Shown: positions 47,590 through 56,557, numbered from the stretch's first letter. The stretch: 64,000 nucleotides of DNA from Catenulispora sp. GP43 (GCF_041260665.1 NZ_JBGCCT010000003.1:62001-126000), one strand, 5' to 3'. Numbers and translations are program-made. The notes: generated by a model from the letters alone, not told the origin.

Positions 47590-48256
47590 GGGCCAGCAGC
47601 ACGTCCCGGTACTGGCGGGCCCGGTGCATCTGGGACCGCCAGTCCTCGCCGGTGACCCGGTGCCGCAGGTCCGCGGCGACCTCGGCCACCTGGTAGCCGG
47701 CGCGCAGCAGGTCGATGGTCAGGCCGACCTCGACGCCGAAGCGCGGCGCGTACCGGACGGCCTCGGCGGCGTCCCGGGTCAGGCAGCGCTGCCCGGACAG
47801 CGGCGCCGCCGCCTCGAAGCCCGTCAGCCTCTTGATCCCCTCCCGGGCCAGGCCGACGACCAGGCCGTGGCCGCCGCCGGGCTGCGGCGGCGGCAGCGCG
47901 ACCGCCATGTCGCAGCCGCCGGAGCGGACCGCCTCGACCAGCGGGCCGGCCCCGGCCGCGGTGTCCTCCAGGTCGGCGTCCAGGAACAGCACGTAGCGGG
48001 CCTGGTCCGGGAGCGCCGCGACGCCGGCGGCCATCGCGGCGCCCTTGCCGAGGTTGCGCCGGGTGGTGAGCACGCGGGCGCCGGCGCGGCGGGCGATCCG
48101 CGTGGTCGCGTCGTGGGATCCGTCGTCCATGACCAGCACCGGTCCCAGCCCGGCGGCGGCGCGCACGGTGGCGGCGATCCGCTCCTGCTCGTTCCACGCC
48201 GGGATGATGACGAAGACGTCACTCGATGTGACCTCTGTGACAGGTTCCGCCTCCAT
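47555..48256 (-). CDS. Family 2 glycosyltransferase
   Basis: This is a 233-aa GT-A glycosyltransferase. FVIIPAWNEQERIAATV is the nucleotide-binding start, with DDGSHDAT, and DxD is present as FLDADLED (Asp92, Asp94). No membrane helix is predicted, so it is soluble or peripherally attached. The resemblance is to dolichol-phosphate mannosyltransferase-type enzymes. The family N-terminus could begin at a later codon (Val6). It overlaps the rhodanese gene on the opposite strand and is divergent from the TetR gene 30 bp away. Confidence 0.9.
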   Translation of the reverse strand: MEAEPVTEVTSSDVFVIIPAWNEQERIAATVRAAAGLGPVLVMDDGSHDATTRIARRAGARVLTTRRNLGKGAAMAAGVAALPDQARYVLFLDADLEDTAAGAGPLVEAVRSGGCDMAVALPPPQPGGGHGLVVGLAREGIKRLTGFEAAAPLSGQRCLTRDAAEAVRYAPRFGVEVGLTIDLLRAGYQVAEVAADLRHRVTGEDWRSQMHRARQYRDVLLALRSRSLPPRSP

Positions 48257-48286
48257 GCCCCGAGCCTAGAGGTAGCGTGACGGACG

Positions 48287-48913
48287 ATGGACCGCAGCCG
48301 ACACAGCGACGACAAGATCCTGGACGCCGCGCAGAGCGCGTTGCTGGACCTGGGACTGCGCAACACCACGCTGGCCGAGGTGGCGCGCCGGGCGGGCGCG
48401 TCCCGGATGACCCTGTACCGGCGCTATCCCGACATCGACGCCCTGCTCACCGAGGTGCTGGGCCGGCAGCTGATCCGGGTGGTGCGGCGCAACGCGGGCC
48501 TGCAGGAGCTGGCCGGCGGCGACCGCAGCGCGCGCGACCTGCTGGTCACCGGGACGGTCGAGGTGGTGCGGGCGTTCCACGGCGACCTGCTGATGCACAA
48601 GATCCTGGAGTCCGACGCCGAGTTCCTGCTGCCCTACCTGACCCGCGACTTCGGCCCGCTCCAGCATTACGCGCTGGACCTGCTGTCGGTGCGGCTCGAG
48701 CAAGGGCACGAAGACGCCTCGATCCGGGCCGGCTCGGTGGCGCTGCAGGCGCGGACGGTGCTGCTGACGGCGCAGTCGTTCGTCATCTCGGCGCGGGCCG
48801 CCGGACCGGTGCCGATGGACCGGCTGCTGGAGGAGCTCAGCGGGATGCTGGACGCGTATCTGCGGCCCGATGGAAACGGTGCGCGACCGTCCGGCTCCGG
48901 GCACGAGGAGTAA
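48287..48913 (+). CDS. TetR-family transcriptional regulator
   Basis: This is a 208-aa repressor with the TetR N-terminal helix-turn-helix at about 10-55 (ILDAAQSALLDLGLRNTTLAEVARRAGASRMTLYRRYPD) and a helical ligand domain after it. The ATG at 48287 is preceded by AGGTAGCG. It is divergent from the GT2 gene with only 30 bp between, so it may regulate that gene, itself, or both. Ligand unknown. The 172 bp after it (48914-49085) show no feature beyond the promoter area of the next gene. Confidence 0.93.
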   Translation: MDRSRHSDDKILDAAQSALLDLGLRNTTLAEVARRAGASRMTLYRRYPDIDALLTEVLGRQLIRVVRRNAGLQELAGGDRSARDLLVTGTVEVVRAFHGDLLMHKILESDAEFLLPYLTRDFGPLQHYALDLLSVRLEQGHEDASIRAGSVALQARTVLLTAQSFVISARAAGPVPMDRLLEELSGMLDAYLRPDGNGARPSGSGHEE

Positions 48914-49085
48914 TAGCCGCAGACCCGTCAGCACCTAGACACCCGGGCGCTGGCGACGGGGGATGCACCAGCGACCGGGCTGGAAGCACAGTACCCAGGC
49001 CGATGGTTCAACGCAAAACAAGTTTGTTCGAGACGCGAATCGGCGGCGGGCGAAATGCCGGATCCGCCGCTGTCCGTGCGATTTC

Positions 49086-50255
49086 ATGGCCGCCATGGCA
49101 CTTTCACGCACGGCCCCACCGCGCGCCCTGGCCCCGCTCGCGGCCGCCGCGGCAACCGTTGTCTGCGCGGCGGCGCTGGCCGGCGCCGGCCTGCCGGCCT
49201 CCGCGGCCGCCATGGCCGCGACGGCCGCGACGGCCGCCACCACTCCGCGGGCGGCCGCGAGCACGCTGGTCACGGTGACCGTGGACAGCATCCCGGCGCT
49301 CTCGCTCAATGCGTTTCAGGGCTCGTACGCGACCAGCACCGTCGCGCAGAACGGCGGGGACGCCTCCGCCGACGGCACGCAGGATCCCGCCGGGGTGCTC
49401 GACCGGATCACCGTGGACCAGCCGGCGCAGTCCAAGACGCATTCGGACCCGGCGAAGAACTGGGCCGACGCGCAGCCGTCGGTGGAGTACACGCTGCACG
49501 GGAAGAAGCTGTACGCGATCTCCTCTGTGGACGCGCACGCCGAGTGCACTCCGTCGTCGCAGGGAGCCAACAACACTTATGTGCACACGGCCCCCACTTC
49601 GGTGACCGTTCTCGGGACGAGTGTCGCGACCGGTAAGACCACACTGCCGGTGACCGGGGCCCAGCTCGGGATGACGAGTGTGGATCACGGAAGCCTTGAT
49701 GTCTCGTACACCACCACCGCCACGCAGGCGCAGCAGACAGCGGCCACGTCGGCGCACGCACATCTCGACCTGAGTATCAGCGGGGTCTTCTACGACAGCG
49801 CGGGCAAGCAGCTCTATAGCGGACCGGTACAGAAGCTGCGGCTCGGCGATGTGCAGGTGGCGTGTCAGAGTTCGGGGGCGACTACGCCCGCGCCCACCCC
49901 GACAGCAGGAACATCATCCGCGCCGGGGAGCCCCGCGGCCAGTACTCCTAGCGACGGTCAGCAGGCTGCGGGGCCCGCTGTGCCGTCAACGCTTAAGGGC
50001 GCCCCGGGCCCGGCGGCGTATGTCCCCTCACCGCATAGCGTGCGACACAGCGGACATCTTCGGGGCGGCGCTAAGAGCGAACCCGGACCCGCCGCGCCGG
50101 AGAACGGGCCGATGCTTCCCGCTGCTAAGGCGGCCAGCACGTCGGCGTCGGATGGTGGCGACGCTTCGCTGTGGTGGGCATTGCTGTCAGTGCTCGCACT
50201 CGGCTGCGGCACCGGACTGTATTTCGCTACGCGGCGGCGTGGATCGCATCAGTAG
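49086..50255 (+). CDS. Secreted protein with C-terminal membrane anchor
   Basis: This is a 389-aa protein. It has a long hydrophobic signal segment (about 15-45, LAPLAAAAATVVCAAALAG) and a beta-rich external domain of about 220 residues (VTVTVDSIPALSLNAFQGS, SVDAHAECTPSSQGANNTY). A Pro/Ser/Thr-rich linker follows (about 265-345), ending in a membrane helix (WWALLSVLALGCGTGLYFA) and RRRGSHQ. No LPxTG or LAxTG motif is clear, so the basic tail looks like a plain stop-transfer anchor. It resembles wall- or membrane-anchored proteins of Streptomyces-type bacteria. The ATG at 49086 is one of two possible (49095). Confidence 0.75.
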   Translation: MAAMALSRTAPPRALAPLAAAAATVVCAAALAGAGLPASAAAMAATAATAATTPRAAASTLVTVTVDSIPALSLNAFQGSYATSTVAQNGGDASADGTQDPAGVLDRITVDQPAQSKTHSDPAKNWADAQPSVEYTLHGKKLYAISSVDAHAECTPSSQGANNTYVHTAPTSVTVLGTSVATGKTTLPVTGAQLGMTSVDHGSLDVSYTTTATQAQQTAATSAHAHLDLSISGVFYDSAGKQLYSGPVQKLRLGDVQVACQSSGATTPAPTPTAGTSSAPGSPAASTPSDGQQAAGPAVPSTLKGAPGPAAYVPSPHSVRHSGHLRGGAKSEPGPAAPENGPMLPAAKAASTSASDGGDASLWWALLSVLALGCGTGLYFATRRRGSHQ

Positions 50256-50264
50256 CCCCATAAC

Positions 50265-50320
50265 AAGCACAAGCAGAAGCGCGGGAAGCCTTAAGGGTTC
50301 CCGCGCTTCTGCTTGTGCTT
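50265..50320. terminator. Very long convergent terminator
   Basis: A 23-bp perfect inverted repeat (50265-50287 with 50298-50320) has a 10-nt loop that can itself pair as CC-TTAA-GG. It sits between the secreted-protein gene (plus) and the DUF5926 gene (minus) and probably ends both transcripts. Confidence 0.9.
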
Positions 50321-50363
50321 CTCTGTGTACTTCTTTGTGGCTTCCCTGTACCGCTTACCGCTC

Positions 50364-51362
50364 TTAGCGCAGCGTCACCTGTCGGCTCACCAGACCGGCC
50401 CGCGCACGGCGCTCCTCGTTCGTCAGCGGGCTCTCGTCGGCGAGCGCCTTGGCCAGCCGCTCGGCGAACTCGGCGGCCGGCTTCTCGATCTCCTCGGCCT
50501 CCATCTCCTTGGGGAGGTCCCAGACCGGGACGACCAGGCCGCAGGCCCGGAAGGCGCCGACGTAGCGGGTGTTCTCGCCGAGGTTGGACTGCTTGGCGGC
50601 GTGCAGGCGCGCCAGCGCGTCCATCAGCTTCTCCTCCTCGTACGGCATGACCCAGCGGAGGTGGCCCTTCTCGCGGATGCGCGTCCAGTACGCGGAGGGG
50701 ACCGACTCCAGCTTCTTGGTCGGGTACGCGGCGGCGTTCGCGTGCTCCAGCGAGAGCTGCGCCTCGGCCGACACGTCCGCGCCGTCGATGATCCAGAAGG
50801 AGAAGTCCTCGTGGACGGTGATGTCCAGGCTGTCGCCGCTGGTGTCCAGCAGGTCCCGCAGGCGCGGGCCGTCGCTGGTCGGCGCCGCCGAGTCCACGAC
50901 CGTGCCCGGCTCGCTGTCCAGGGCGCGCAGCAGCGCGTCGGCCAGGTCGCGGTCCGGGTCGCCGGAGGTGGCCAGCGTCTGGAGCGCCAGCATGATCTCG
51001 CCGGTGTCCCGGTGCACCGCGGGCGCGGCCATCGGCAGCACGGTGGCCAGGGTGACGCTGCGGCCGGCGTGCTCGCCCGCGAGCTTCAGCGGCGCGGTGG
51101 CGGCCGGCACCAGCTCGCGCATCGCCACGATGTCGGCCTCGCCCGGCAGGCCCTCGAACGGCCGCTTGTTCGCGGTCACCTCGGCGGCCTGCTGGTGCGC
51201 CGCCGCGGCGGCCTCGCGCCCGTGGCAGGCCTTGTAGCGGCGCCCGGAGCCGCAGGGGCACGCCTCACGCGCTCCGACGACCGGGATCTCGCCGTCTGCT
51301 GTCTTCACGGCGGCGGACTGAGCCGGCCCGGCCTTAGCGGTCCTGCTCGACTTCTTGCCCAT
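50364..51362 (-). CDS. DUF5926 protein with SEC-C zinc motif
   Basis: This is a 332-aa soluble protein. Near its N-terminus it has a SEC-C zinc-binding motif (ACPCGSGRRYKACHG, Cys35, Cys37, Cys46, His47), as in the tail of SecA. The remaining residues match the DUF5926 family of actinobacteria, function unknown. The first 20 residues are basic. The ATG at 51362 has no clear ribosome-binding site apart from AAGGAAGGGCCGG. It is divergent from the trp leader, with less than 110 bp between. Confidence 0.9.
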   Translation of the reverse strand: MGKKSSRTAKAGPAQSAAVKTADGEIPVVGAREACPCGSGRRYKACHGREAAAAAHQQAAEVTANKRPFEGLPGEADIVAMRELVPAATAPLKLAGEHAGRSVTLATVLPMAAPAVHRDTGEIMLALQTLATSGDPDRDLADALLRALDSEPGTVVDSAAPTSDGPRLRDLLDTSGDSLDITVHEDFSFWIIDGADVSAEAQLSLEHANAAAYPTKKLESVPSAYWTRIREKGHLRWVMPYEEEKLMDALARLHAAKQSNLGENTRYVGAFRACGLVVPVWDLPKEMEAEEIEKPAAEFAERLAKALADESPLTNEERRARAGLVSRQVTLR

Positions 51363-51468
51363 GCGTGCCGGCCCTTCCTTGCTGGGGAGTTTGCTTCCTG
51401 CTCAGCCTAGTAGGCCCGGAGGGTGAGACGAGCCCACACAGCGGGTGACACCCTGCTACTGTGCGGTC

Positions 51469-51522
51469 ATGCGCTCTTTCCCACAACAGTGGTGGTGGTC
51501 CGTCCCAGGCGGACCCCGGTAA
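51469..51522 (+). CDS. trpL: trp operon leader peptide
   Basis: A 17-residue ORF, MRSFPQQWWWSVPGGPR, contains three consecutive Trp codons (51490-51498). It ends in TAA just before the attenuator structures. This is the classical Trp-sensing leader: ribosome stalling at the Trp codons when charged tRNA-Trp is scarce frees the antiterminator. It is too short for routine calling. The composition and position leave little doubt. Confidence 0.9.
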   Translation: MRSFPQQWWWSVPGGPR

Positions 51523-51580
51523 AAGCGCGCACCCACGCTCCCGAACCGGCCGCCTTGCGAGGCGGCCGGTTCTGTTTTCT
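51497..51580 (+). promoter_or_regulatory. trp attenuator (pause hairpin, antiterminator, terminator)
   Basis: Pause hairpin: GGTCCG (51497-51502) with CGGACC (51510-51515), overlapping the last Trp codon. Antiterminator: GGCGG-acc-CCGGT (51508-51520) can pair with ACCGG-CCGCC (51545-51554). Terminator: GAACCGGCCGCC (51543-51554) with GGCGGCCGGTTC (51561-51572), 12-bp stem, followed by TGTTTTCT. The alternatives are mutually exclusive, as in transcription attenuation. Confidence 0.88.
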
Positions 51581-51643
51581 CGGAAGACCTTCCGACAAGA
51601 CCCGGTGAGCCTCACGGAGCGGCCTCCACAGAGAGGCATCGCC

Positions 51644-53557
51644 ATGGCACACCAGGACTTCCCGGACCGCCTCCCCGACGGACCGTTCGCGCTGATCCGG
51701 CGCGGCGCCGAGGCGGAGGTCGAACTGCTCACGGGACAGGCTTTCGAGCAGTTCCCGGCACTGGCGGATCTCCCTACAGAGGACTCCGACTCACTCCTGG
51801 CGCTCGTCCCCTACCGACAGCTCACGGAGCGCGGGGACGAGTGCCACGACGACCACGCGCCGCTCCTGGCCATGCGGATCACCGGACGCCACCGATACGG
51901 CATCGCGCAGTTGCCCCCGGCGACAGCGCCGGTGCTGCGGGACGGCGCCTTCGATGTGGACGACGAGGCGTACGGCGCGTCGGTGAAGCGGGTTCTGGAC
52001 GAGGAGATCGGGGCGGGCGAGGGATCGAACTTCGTCCTGCGCCGGACGTTCGTCGGGCACTGTGACTCGCCCCGGGACACGGCTTACGGAGCGTTCCGCG
52101 CCTTGTTGGAGAAGGAGAGGAATGCTTACTGGACGTTCCTCATCGACACCGGCGAGGGACTGATGGTCGGTGCGACACCGGAGCGGCACGTGTCGCTGGC
52201 CAGAGGCGTCGCGGTGATGAACCCCATCAGCGGGACACTGCGCGAGGCCCCCGCGACGGCTTCGCGCGAGCGCGTGGTGGCGTTCCTGAAGGACGCCAAG
52301 GAACGCGAGGAGCTGGCGATGGTCGTGGACGAGGAGCTGAAGATGCTCGCCGAGGTGGGCGACCTCGGCGGCCGGGTACGCGGCCCGTTCCTGAAGGAGA
52401 TGGCGAACCTCGCGCACACGGAGTACTACATCGAGGCGCGCACGACGATGGACCCGCGCCAGATCCTGCGCACCACCATGTTCGCCCCCACCGCCACCGG
52501 CTCCCCGATCCGCAACGCGTTCCGCGTGATCAAGCGCCACGAACGCGGCGGCCGCGGCTACTACGCGGGCGTCGCCGCCCTGATCGGCCGCGACGGGGAG
52601 GGCGCGCCGACGATGGACGCGCCGCTGCTGCTGCGGGTGGCGTACGTGGGGACCGACGGGACGGTGCGGGTGCCGGTCGGGGCGACGCTGGTGCGCGGGT
52701 CGGATCCGTACGAGGAGGTGCGGGAGACGTACGCGAAGGCGGCGGGGGTGCTGCGGGCCTTCGGGGTGGGGTTCGGCGCGCGGGACGGTGACCTGTCCTT
52801 GTCCGTTTCTCGGTCTCAGTCCCTGTCCCCGCTCGGCGAGCCCTCGAAGGCCGTCACCACCCCGGACGCCGCGACCGTGCGCACCGAGCCCTGGTCCGAG
52901 GACCCGGAGATCGCCGCCCTGCTGGCGTCCCGCAACGCATCACTGTCGGCGTTCTGGCTCAACGAACACGAACCCGCGGACCTCGTCGACCCGGCCCTGG
53001 CCGGCCGCGAGGTGCTGATCGTCGACAACGAGGACGCCTTCACCTCGATGCTGGCCGTCGAACTCCGGGCCCTGGGCCTGCACACAACCCGCGTCGCCCA
53101 CGACGAGGTCCCGGATCACACCGCCTACGACCTGGTCCTGCTCGGCCCCGGCCCCGGCGACCCCCGCGACCAGACCTCACCGCGCATGAACAGCGTCCGC
53201 AACCTGGCGAAACTCCTCATCGACCACCGCACCCCGACCCTGGGCCTGTGCCTCGGCCACGAAGCACTGGCGGCGGCCCTGGGACTGGAACTGGTACGGC
53301 TGCCCACCCCGATGCAGGGCACGCAGGTCGAGCTGGACCTGTTCGGCAGCACGGAGCGCGTGGCCTTCTACAACTCCTACGCGGCCCGCATGCCGGAGTT
53401 CCTGGTCCTCGACACGGTCGCCCTGCCCGGCACCAGCCTCACGGCGGCCCTGCGCGGCCCCTCCTTCACCGGCCTGCAGTTCCACCCCGAATCGGTGGTG
53501 ACGATGGACGGCCTCGGCATCCTCGGCCGCGAGATCCGGCGCCTGCTCGACCGTTGA
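51644..53557 (+). CDS. trpE: Fused anthranilate synthase (TrpE-TrpG)
   Basis: Makes anthranilate from chorismate and glutamine, committing to tryptophan. It is 637 aa. The N-terminal chorismate-binding (TrpE) domain runs to about 430 (MNPISGTLREAPATASR, EDTGEGLMVGATPERHVSL-type active site). A linker of about 25 residues follows, then a glutamine amidotransferase class I domain from about 455, with catalytic Cys536 (LGLCLGHEA), His614 and Glu616 (FHPESV). The fusion removes the need for a separate trpG. The ATG at 51644 has GAGAGG 7 nt upstream; it lies 122 bp after trpL. Attenuation by Trp is predicted, in addition to probable feedback inhibition. The same fused architecture occurs in phenazine-type enzymes, so that alternative cannot be excluded by domain order alone; the Trp leader argues for tryptophan. 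Confidence 0.93.
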   Translation: MAHQDFPDRLPDGPFALIRRGAEAEVELLTGQAFEQFPALADLPTEDSDSLLALVPYRQLTERGDECHDDHAPLLAMRITGRHRYGIAQLPPATAPVLRDGAFDVDDEAYGASVKRVLDEEIGAGEGSNFVLRRTFVGHCDSPRDTAYGAFRALLEKERNAYWTFLIDTGEGLMVGATPERHVSLARGVAVMNPISGTLREAPATASRERVVAFLKDAKEREELAMVVDEELKMLAEVGDLGGRVRGPFLKEMANLAHTEYYIEARTTMDPRQILRTTMFAPTATGSPIRNAFRVIKRHERGGRGYYAGVAALIGRDGEGAPTMDAPLLLRVAYVGTDGTVRVPVGATLVRGSDPYEEVRETYAKAAGVLRAFGVGFGARDGDLSLSVSRSQSLSPLGEPSKAVTTPDAATVRTEPWSEDPEIAALLASRNASLSAFWLNEHEPADLVDPALAGREVLIVDNEDAFTSMLAVELRALGLHTTRVAHDEVPDHTAYDLVLLGPGPGDPRDQTSPRMNSVRNLAKLLIDHRTPTLGLCLGHEALAAALGLELVRLPTPMQGTQVELDLFGSTERVAFYNSYAARMPEFLVLDTVALPGTSLTAALRGPSFTGLQFHPESVVTMDGLGILGREIRRLLDR

Positions 53558-53566
53558 AGGGCCGAG

Positions 53567-53596
53567 GGCGCGGTCGGACGGGAGACCGACCGCGCC
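53567..53596 (+). terminator. Terminator after the fused TrpE-TrpG gene
   Basis: GGCGCGGTCGG (53567-53577) and CCGACCGCGCC (53586-53596) form a perfect 11-bp stem with an 8-nt loop, starting 10 bp after the stop codon. Confidence 0.8.
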
Positions 53597-53662
53597 ACCG
53601 CCGGATGCGAGTCAACCTCCGCATCCGCCGGCAGCTCACCGCAGTCGCATGCCAAAACCCTG

Positions 53663-53820
53663 CTCGGCCGCGCCGCACCGCCGCCAAGGCGAGTCAGCCC
53701 TCGCCTCAGGAGCAGCGCACCACAGCCTGCCTGCTCAGTCCGCACCACTGCGGCATCGCTCGGCCGCACCGCGCCACCGCCGAAGCGAGTCAGCCCCCAC
53801 CCCACCAGCAGCGCGCCGCA
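53663..53820. repeat. Two imperfect ~60-bp direct repeats
   Basis: The 319-bp gap between the trp gene and the ATPase gene has two degenerate copies of a 60-bp sequence (53663-53724 and 53759-53820) that begin CTCGGCCG and continue through GCGAGTCAGCCC. No gene is recognised in this gap. On the minus strand both copies read as GLTR-GGGA-RPS, so the repeats are not a normal coding sequence. Confidence 0.6.
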
Positions 53821-53876
53821 ACCGAACCTCCGCTCACATCACTCACATCCCTCACACCCCCGCAGCCCGATCCCGC

Positions 53877-54725
53877 TCAGGCCGCGGCCGCGCACCCCAC
53901 CCGGGCCTCCGGGTAGCGGGGCACCCAGGCCGTATCCGACCCGACCGCGTCCCCGTCCGGTCCGCCGCGGGCCTCGCCCAGGCGCGAGCCGCCGAGCCTG
54001 CCGCGCATGCGGCCGCGGCCGGTGCCGGGCAGGTGCGCGGTCAGCGCCACGCGCATGCGGCGCCACCAGCGGCGGTCGTGGTCGTCGGGCGGTGGCGGCG
54101 CGGCGTGGCGGGCGTGGAGGCGGACCGCTGCCCAGACCGTTTTGGGGGCGCTGGGGTCCGTCGGGTCCAGGGGGCCCGTCCGGGTCTTGGCCGCGTCGTG
54201 CAGGTACTGGCCCGGGGCTTCCGTCTCCGGGGCGTACCAGGGTTCCACGCCCCAGGAGTCGGCCAGGAGGCCCACAATGCCGAGTCCGCGGCCGTCCACC
54301 GCGGACTCGTCTACGTCGTCCAGGTCTGTCGCCACCAGATCTGGAGCCTGTGGTCGCGGGTCGGGGGCCGGCTGCTGGCGGCCTCCGTCGGTCACGGCGA
54401 TGCGCAGGACCTTGTCGTCCGCCATCCACCACGCCACCCGGATGGTGCCGCCGGCCAGCGGCAGAGCGTGCCGCAGTGCGTTGCTCACCAGTTCCGAGAG
54501 GATCAGGACCGCGTCGTCCGCGGCCGAGGGTGCCACGCGCATGCGCTGCAACGCGTCGGCCAGCGCGTGGCGGGCCGTGCCGACGCTCTCGGGTGTGTAC
54601 GGGAACTCGATCCCGCCTATGCCTCTGGTGTCCGTGGGCCGCGGCGCCGGGGCGCGCGTGACCGTATGGGACATCCTTGCTGTTTCCCGGGGATTCTCCG
54701 GTTGCACCGACATGACGACCCCCAC
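53877..54725 (-). CDS. RsbW-like histidine kinase-fold ATP-binding protein
   Basis: This is a 282-aa HATPase_c_2 protein. The N box is LILSELVSNALRHALPLAGG (about 74-93), the G1 region is IAVTDGGRQ, and G2 is VDGRGLGIVGLLADSWGVE. The C-terminal 80 residues are basic and disordered. Actinobacteria carry many such RsbW-like proteins, which phosphorylate anti-sigma antagonists. The GTG start at 54725 follows GGAGGGAGCC. No partner antagonist or sigma gene is next to it, so the target is unknown. It is separated from GDPD by 70 bp. Confidence 0.88.
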   Translation of the reverse strand: MGVVMSVQPENPRETARMSHTVTRAPAPRPTDTRGIGGIEFPYTPESVGTARHALADALQRMRVAPSAADDAVLILSELVSNALRHALPLAGGTIRVAWWMADDKVLRIAVTDGGRQQPAPDPRPQAPDLVATDLDDVDESAVDGRGLGIVGLLADSWGVEPWYAPETEAPGQYLHDAAKTRTGPLDPTDPSAPKTVWAAVRLHARHAAPPPPDDHDRRWWRRMRVALTAHLPGTGRGRMRGRLGGSRLGEARGGPDGDAVGSDTAWVPRYPEARVGCAAAA

Positions 54726-54795
54726 GGCTCCCTCCCTGCCGACGAGGAGCTACTCGCGGTAGATGCCCGGTTCGTCCTTGCGGAAAACGACAAAC

Positions 54796-55788
54796 TCAGG
54801 GTGAATCAGGGTTCAGCTCGATGACGCCATGCCGCGCCGTGGCCGGGGGCGCCGTGCCGTCCCGGCCCAGCCTGGCCAGCACCGCTTTCGGGCGGTTGGA
54901 GATGATCGCGTCCACGCCCAACTCGACGCACAGGTCGATGTCCGAGGGCTGATCCACCGTCCAGACGTGCACGCGATTTCCCATGGAATGCACGCGCTCC
55001 ACATATTCCGGATGCGTTCGCAGAATATGGATTCCCGGTCCGGCGATGCGCACTCCGCGCGGCAACGACCCGTCCCGCAACCGCAGCGGCACCCGGTCCA
55101 GCAGCAGCACCGTGTCCAGGGACGGGGCCAGGCGCCGGATCCGGCGCACCGACATCGCCGAGAACGACATCACCCGCACCGGCGAGGTCTGGCCGAGCCG
55201 CGGGTGCGCCAGCCCGAACCGGTCCAGCAGCGCCACCAGGTGCTCCTCGACCAGGCCGGCGTAGCGGGTCGGGTGCTTGGTCTCGATCGCCATCTCCACC
55301 CGGTACGGGTGCTCCACCACCAGCTCCAGCAGCCGCTCCAGGGTCAGCACCCGGTGCGCGCCCTCGCGCCGCAGGTCCGGGTACTCGGCGTACTCCTCGT
55401 CGCCGGCCGCCGGCTGCTTCCAGGAGCCGAAGTCCAGCTGCCGCAGCTGGGCCAGCTCGAGTGTCGAGACCACGCCGCGGCCGTTGGAGGTGCGGTTCAC
55501 CCGGCGGTCGTGCACGCACACCAGCTGCATGTCGGCCGTGAGGCGCACGTCACACTCCAGGCCGTCGGCGCCCTGCAACAGCGCGGCCTCGTACGCGGCC
55601 AGCGTGTGCTCCGGCACGTCCTCGGACGCGCCGCGGTGGGCGATGACGGGGATCTCCAAAGCCGTCCGGCGGGGGAGCGCGGGACCGGAGGCGCCGGCGC
55701 GCGGCCCGGCACCGGGCCCGTCTGCCGACACCGGCTCGGAGCGGCGCCGTTCGGACGGACGGGGCTCTGGGCGGCGCAGGGATTGCAC
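54796..55788 (-). CDS. Glycerophosphodiester phosphodiesterase
   Basis: Hydrolyses glycerophosphodiesters from lipid turnover to glycerol-3-phosphate and an alcohol. It is about 330 aa. The family motif IAHRGASEDVPEHTLAAYE starts at 49, with catalytic His51. Metal ligands fall in GLECDVRLTADMQLVCVHD (Glu78, Asp80, His93). The C-terminal HVWTVDQPSDIDLCVELGVDAIISNRP is also diagnostic. No signal peptide is evident, so it appears cytosolic. The N-terminal 40 residues are Arg/Pro-rich. The start at GTG 55788 is weakly supported. Confidence 0.92.
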   Translation of the reverse strand: MQSLRRPEPRPSERRRSEPVSADGPGAGPRAGASGPALPRRTALEIPVIAHRGASEDVPEHTLAAYEAALLQGADGLECDVRLTADMQLVCVHDRRVNRTSNGRGVVSTLELAQLRQLDFGSWKQPAAGDEEYAEYPDLRREGAHRVLTLERLLELVVEHPYRVEMAIETKHPTRYAGLVEEHLVALLDRFGLAHPRLGQTSPVRVMSFSAMSVRRIRRLAPSLDTVLLLDRVPLRLRDGSLPRGVRIAGPGIHILRTHPEYVERVHSMGNRVHVWTVDQPSDIDLCVELGVDAIISNRPKAVLARLGRDGTAPPATARHGVIELNPDSP

Positions 55789-55972
55789 ACCCCGAATCTT
55801 TCCAGACGAGCCAGGCTGCGGGGCACCGGAGTCGATCAGAAAGAGCCAGGTGTTCAAAACGCTTTCACCGGCCCTTGGGGCTGCGGACATACTGGCCCAC
55901 CAGACCGGGGGTCCCTTGTCGTATCGTCGTAGCGACGGACCACCCACCGATCGCCCAAACCCAGGGGGACAC

Positions 55973-56398
55973 ATGAGCCAGCAGCCGTACGGTCAGCCCG
56001 GTTACCAGCAGGGGCCGCCGCCGCAGCAGGGGTACGCGCCCCCGCCGCAGCAGCAGCCGCAGTTCCAGCAGAACTTCCTGTGCGTCACCACGAACGACAT
56101 CCCGGGCTACCGCATCGACGCCGTGTACGGCGAGGTCTTCGGCCTCACCGTCCGCAGCCGCAACGCCTTCAGCCAGATGGGCGCCGGCCTGAAGTCGATG
56201 TTCGGCGGCGAGCTGAAGGGCATGACGAAGGCGCTGATGGACAGCCGCAACGACGTCATGCAGCGGATGATCCAGGAGGCGATCAACCGCGGCGGCAACG
56301 CCATCGTCGGCATGCGCTTCGACACCTCGGAGATGGGCGACGTCTGGACCGAGATCTGCGCCTACGGCACGGCTGTGACCATCAGCCGCCAGGGCTGA
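55973..56398 (+). CDS. YbjQ/DUF74 heavy-metal-binding domain protein
   Basis: This is a 141-aa protein. Its N-terminal 38 residues are a Gln/Pro/Gly/Tyr-rich tail (MSQQPYGQPGYQQGPPPQQ), and residues 45-141 are a YbjQ domain (VTTNDIPGYRIDAVYGEVFGLTVRSRNAF, MQRMIQEAINRGGNAIVGMRFDTSEM). YbjQ proteins form pentamers; function is uncertain. The ATG at 55973 has AGGGGG 7 nt upstream and is divergent from the GDPD gene. Confidence 0.9.
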   Translation: MSQQPYGQPGYQQGPPPQQGYAPPPQQQPQFQQNFLCVTTNDIPGYRIDAVYGEVFGLTVRSRNAFSQMGAGLKSMFGGELKGMTKALMDSRNDVMQRMIQEAINRGGNAIVGMRFDTSEMGDVWTEICAYGTAVTISRQG

Positions 56399-56557
56399 TC
56401 CCCCGCGTCGGCGCTCCTCGGGCGCGGCCCCCGCTTCCGGGGTCCGCGCCCGACGCGTGTCCACGCGGGCTGGATGCACGACCGATGCAGGACCGATGCA
56501 CGACTGGCTCATGCGCACGGTTGCCGAGCCCGGCCCCGCGGCGGATATCGTGAAGCG

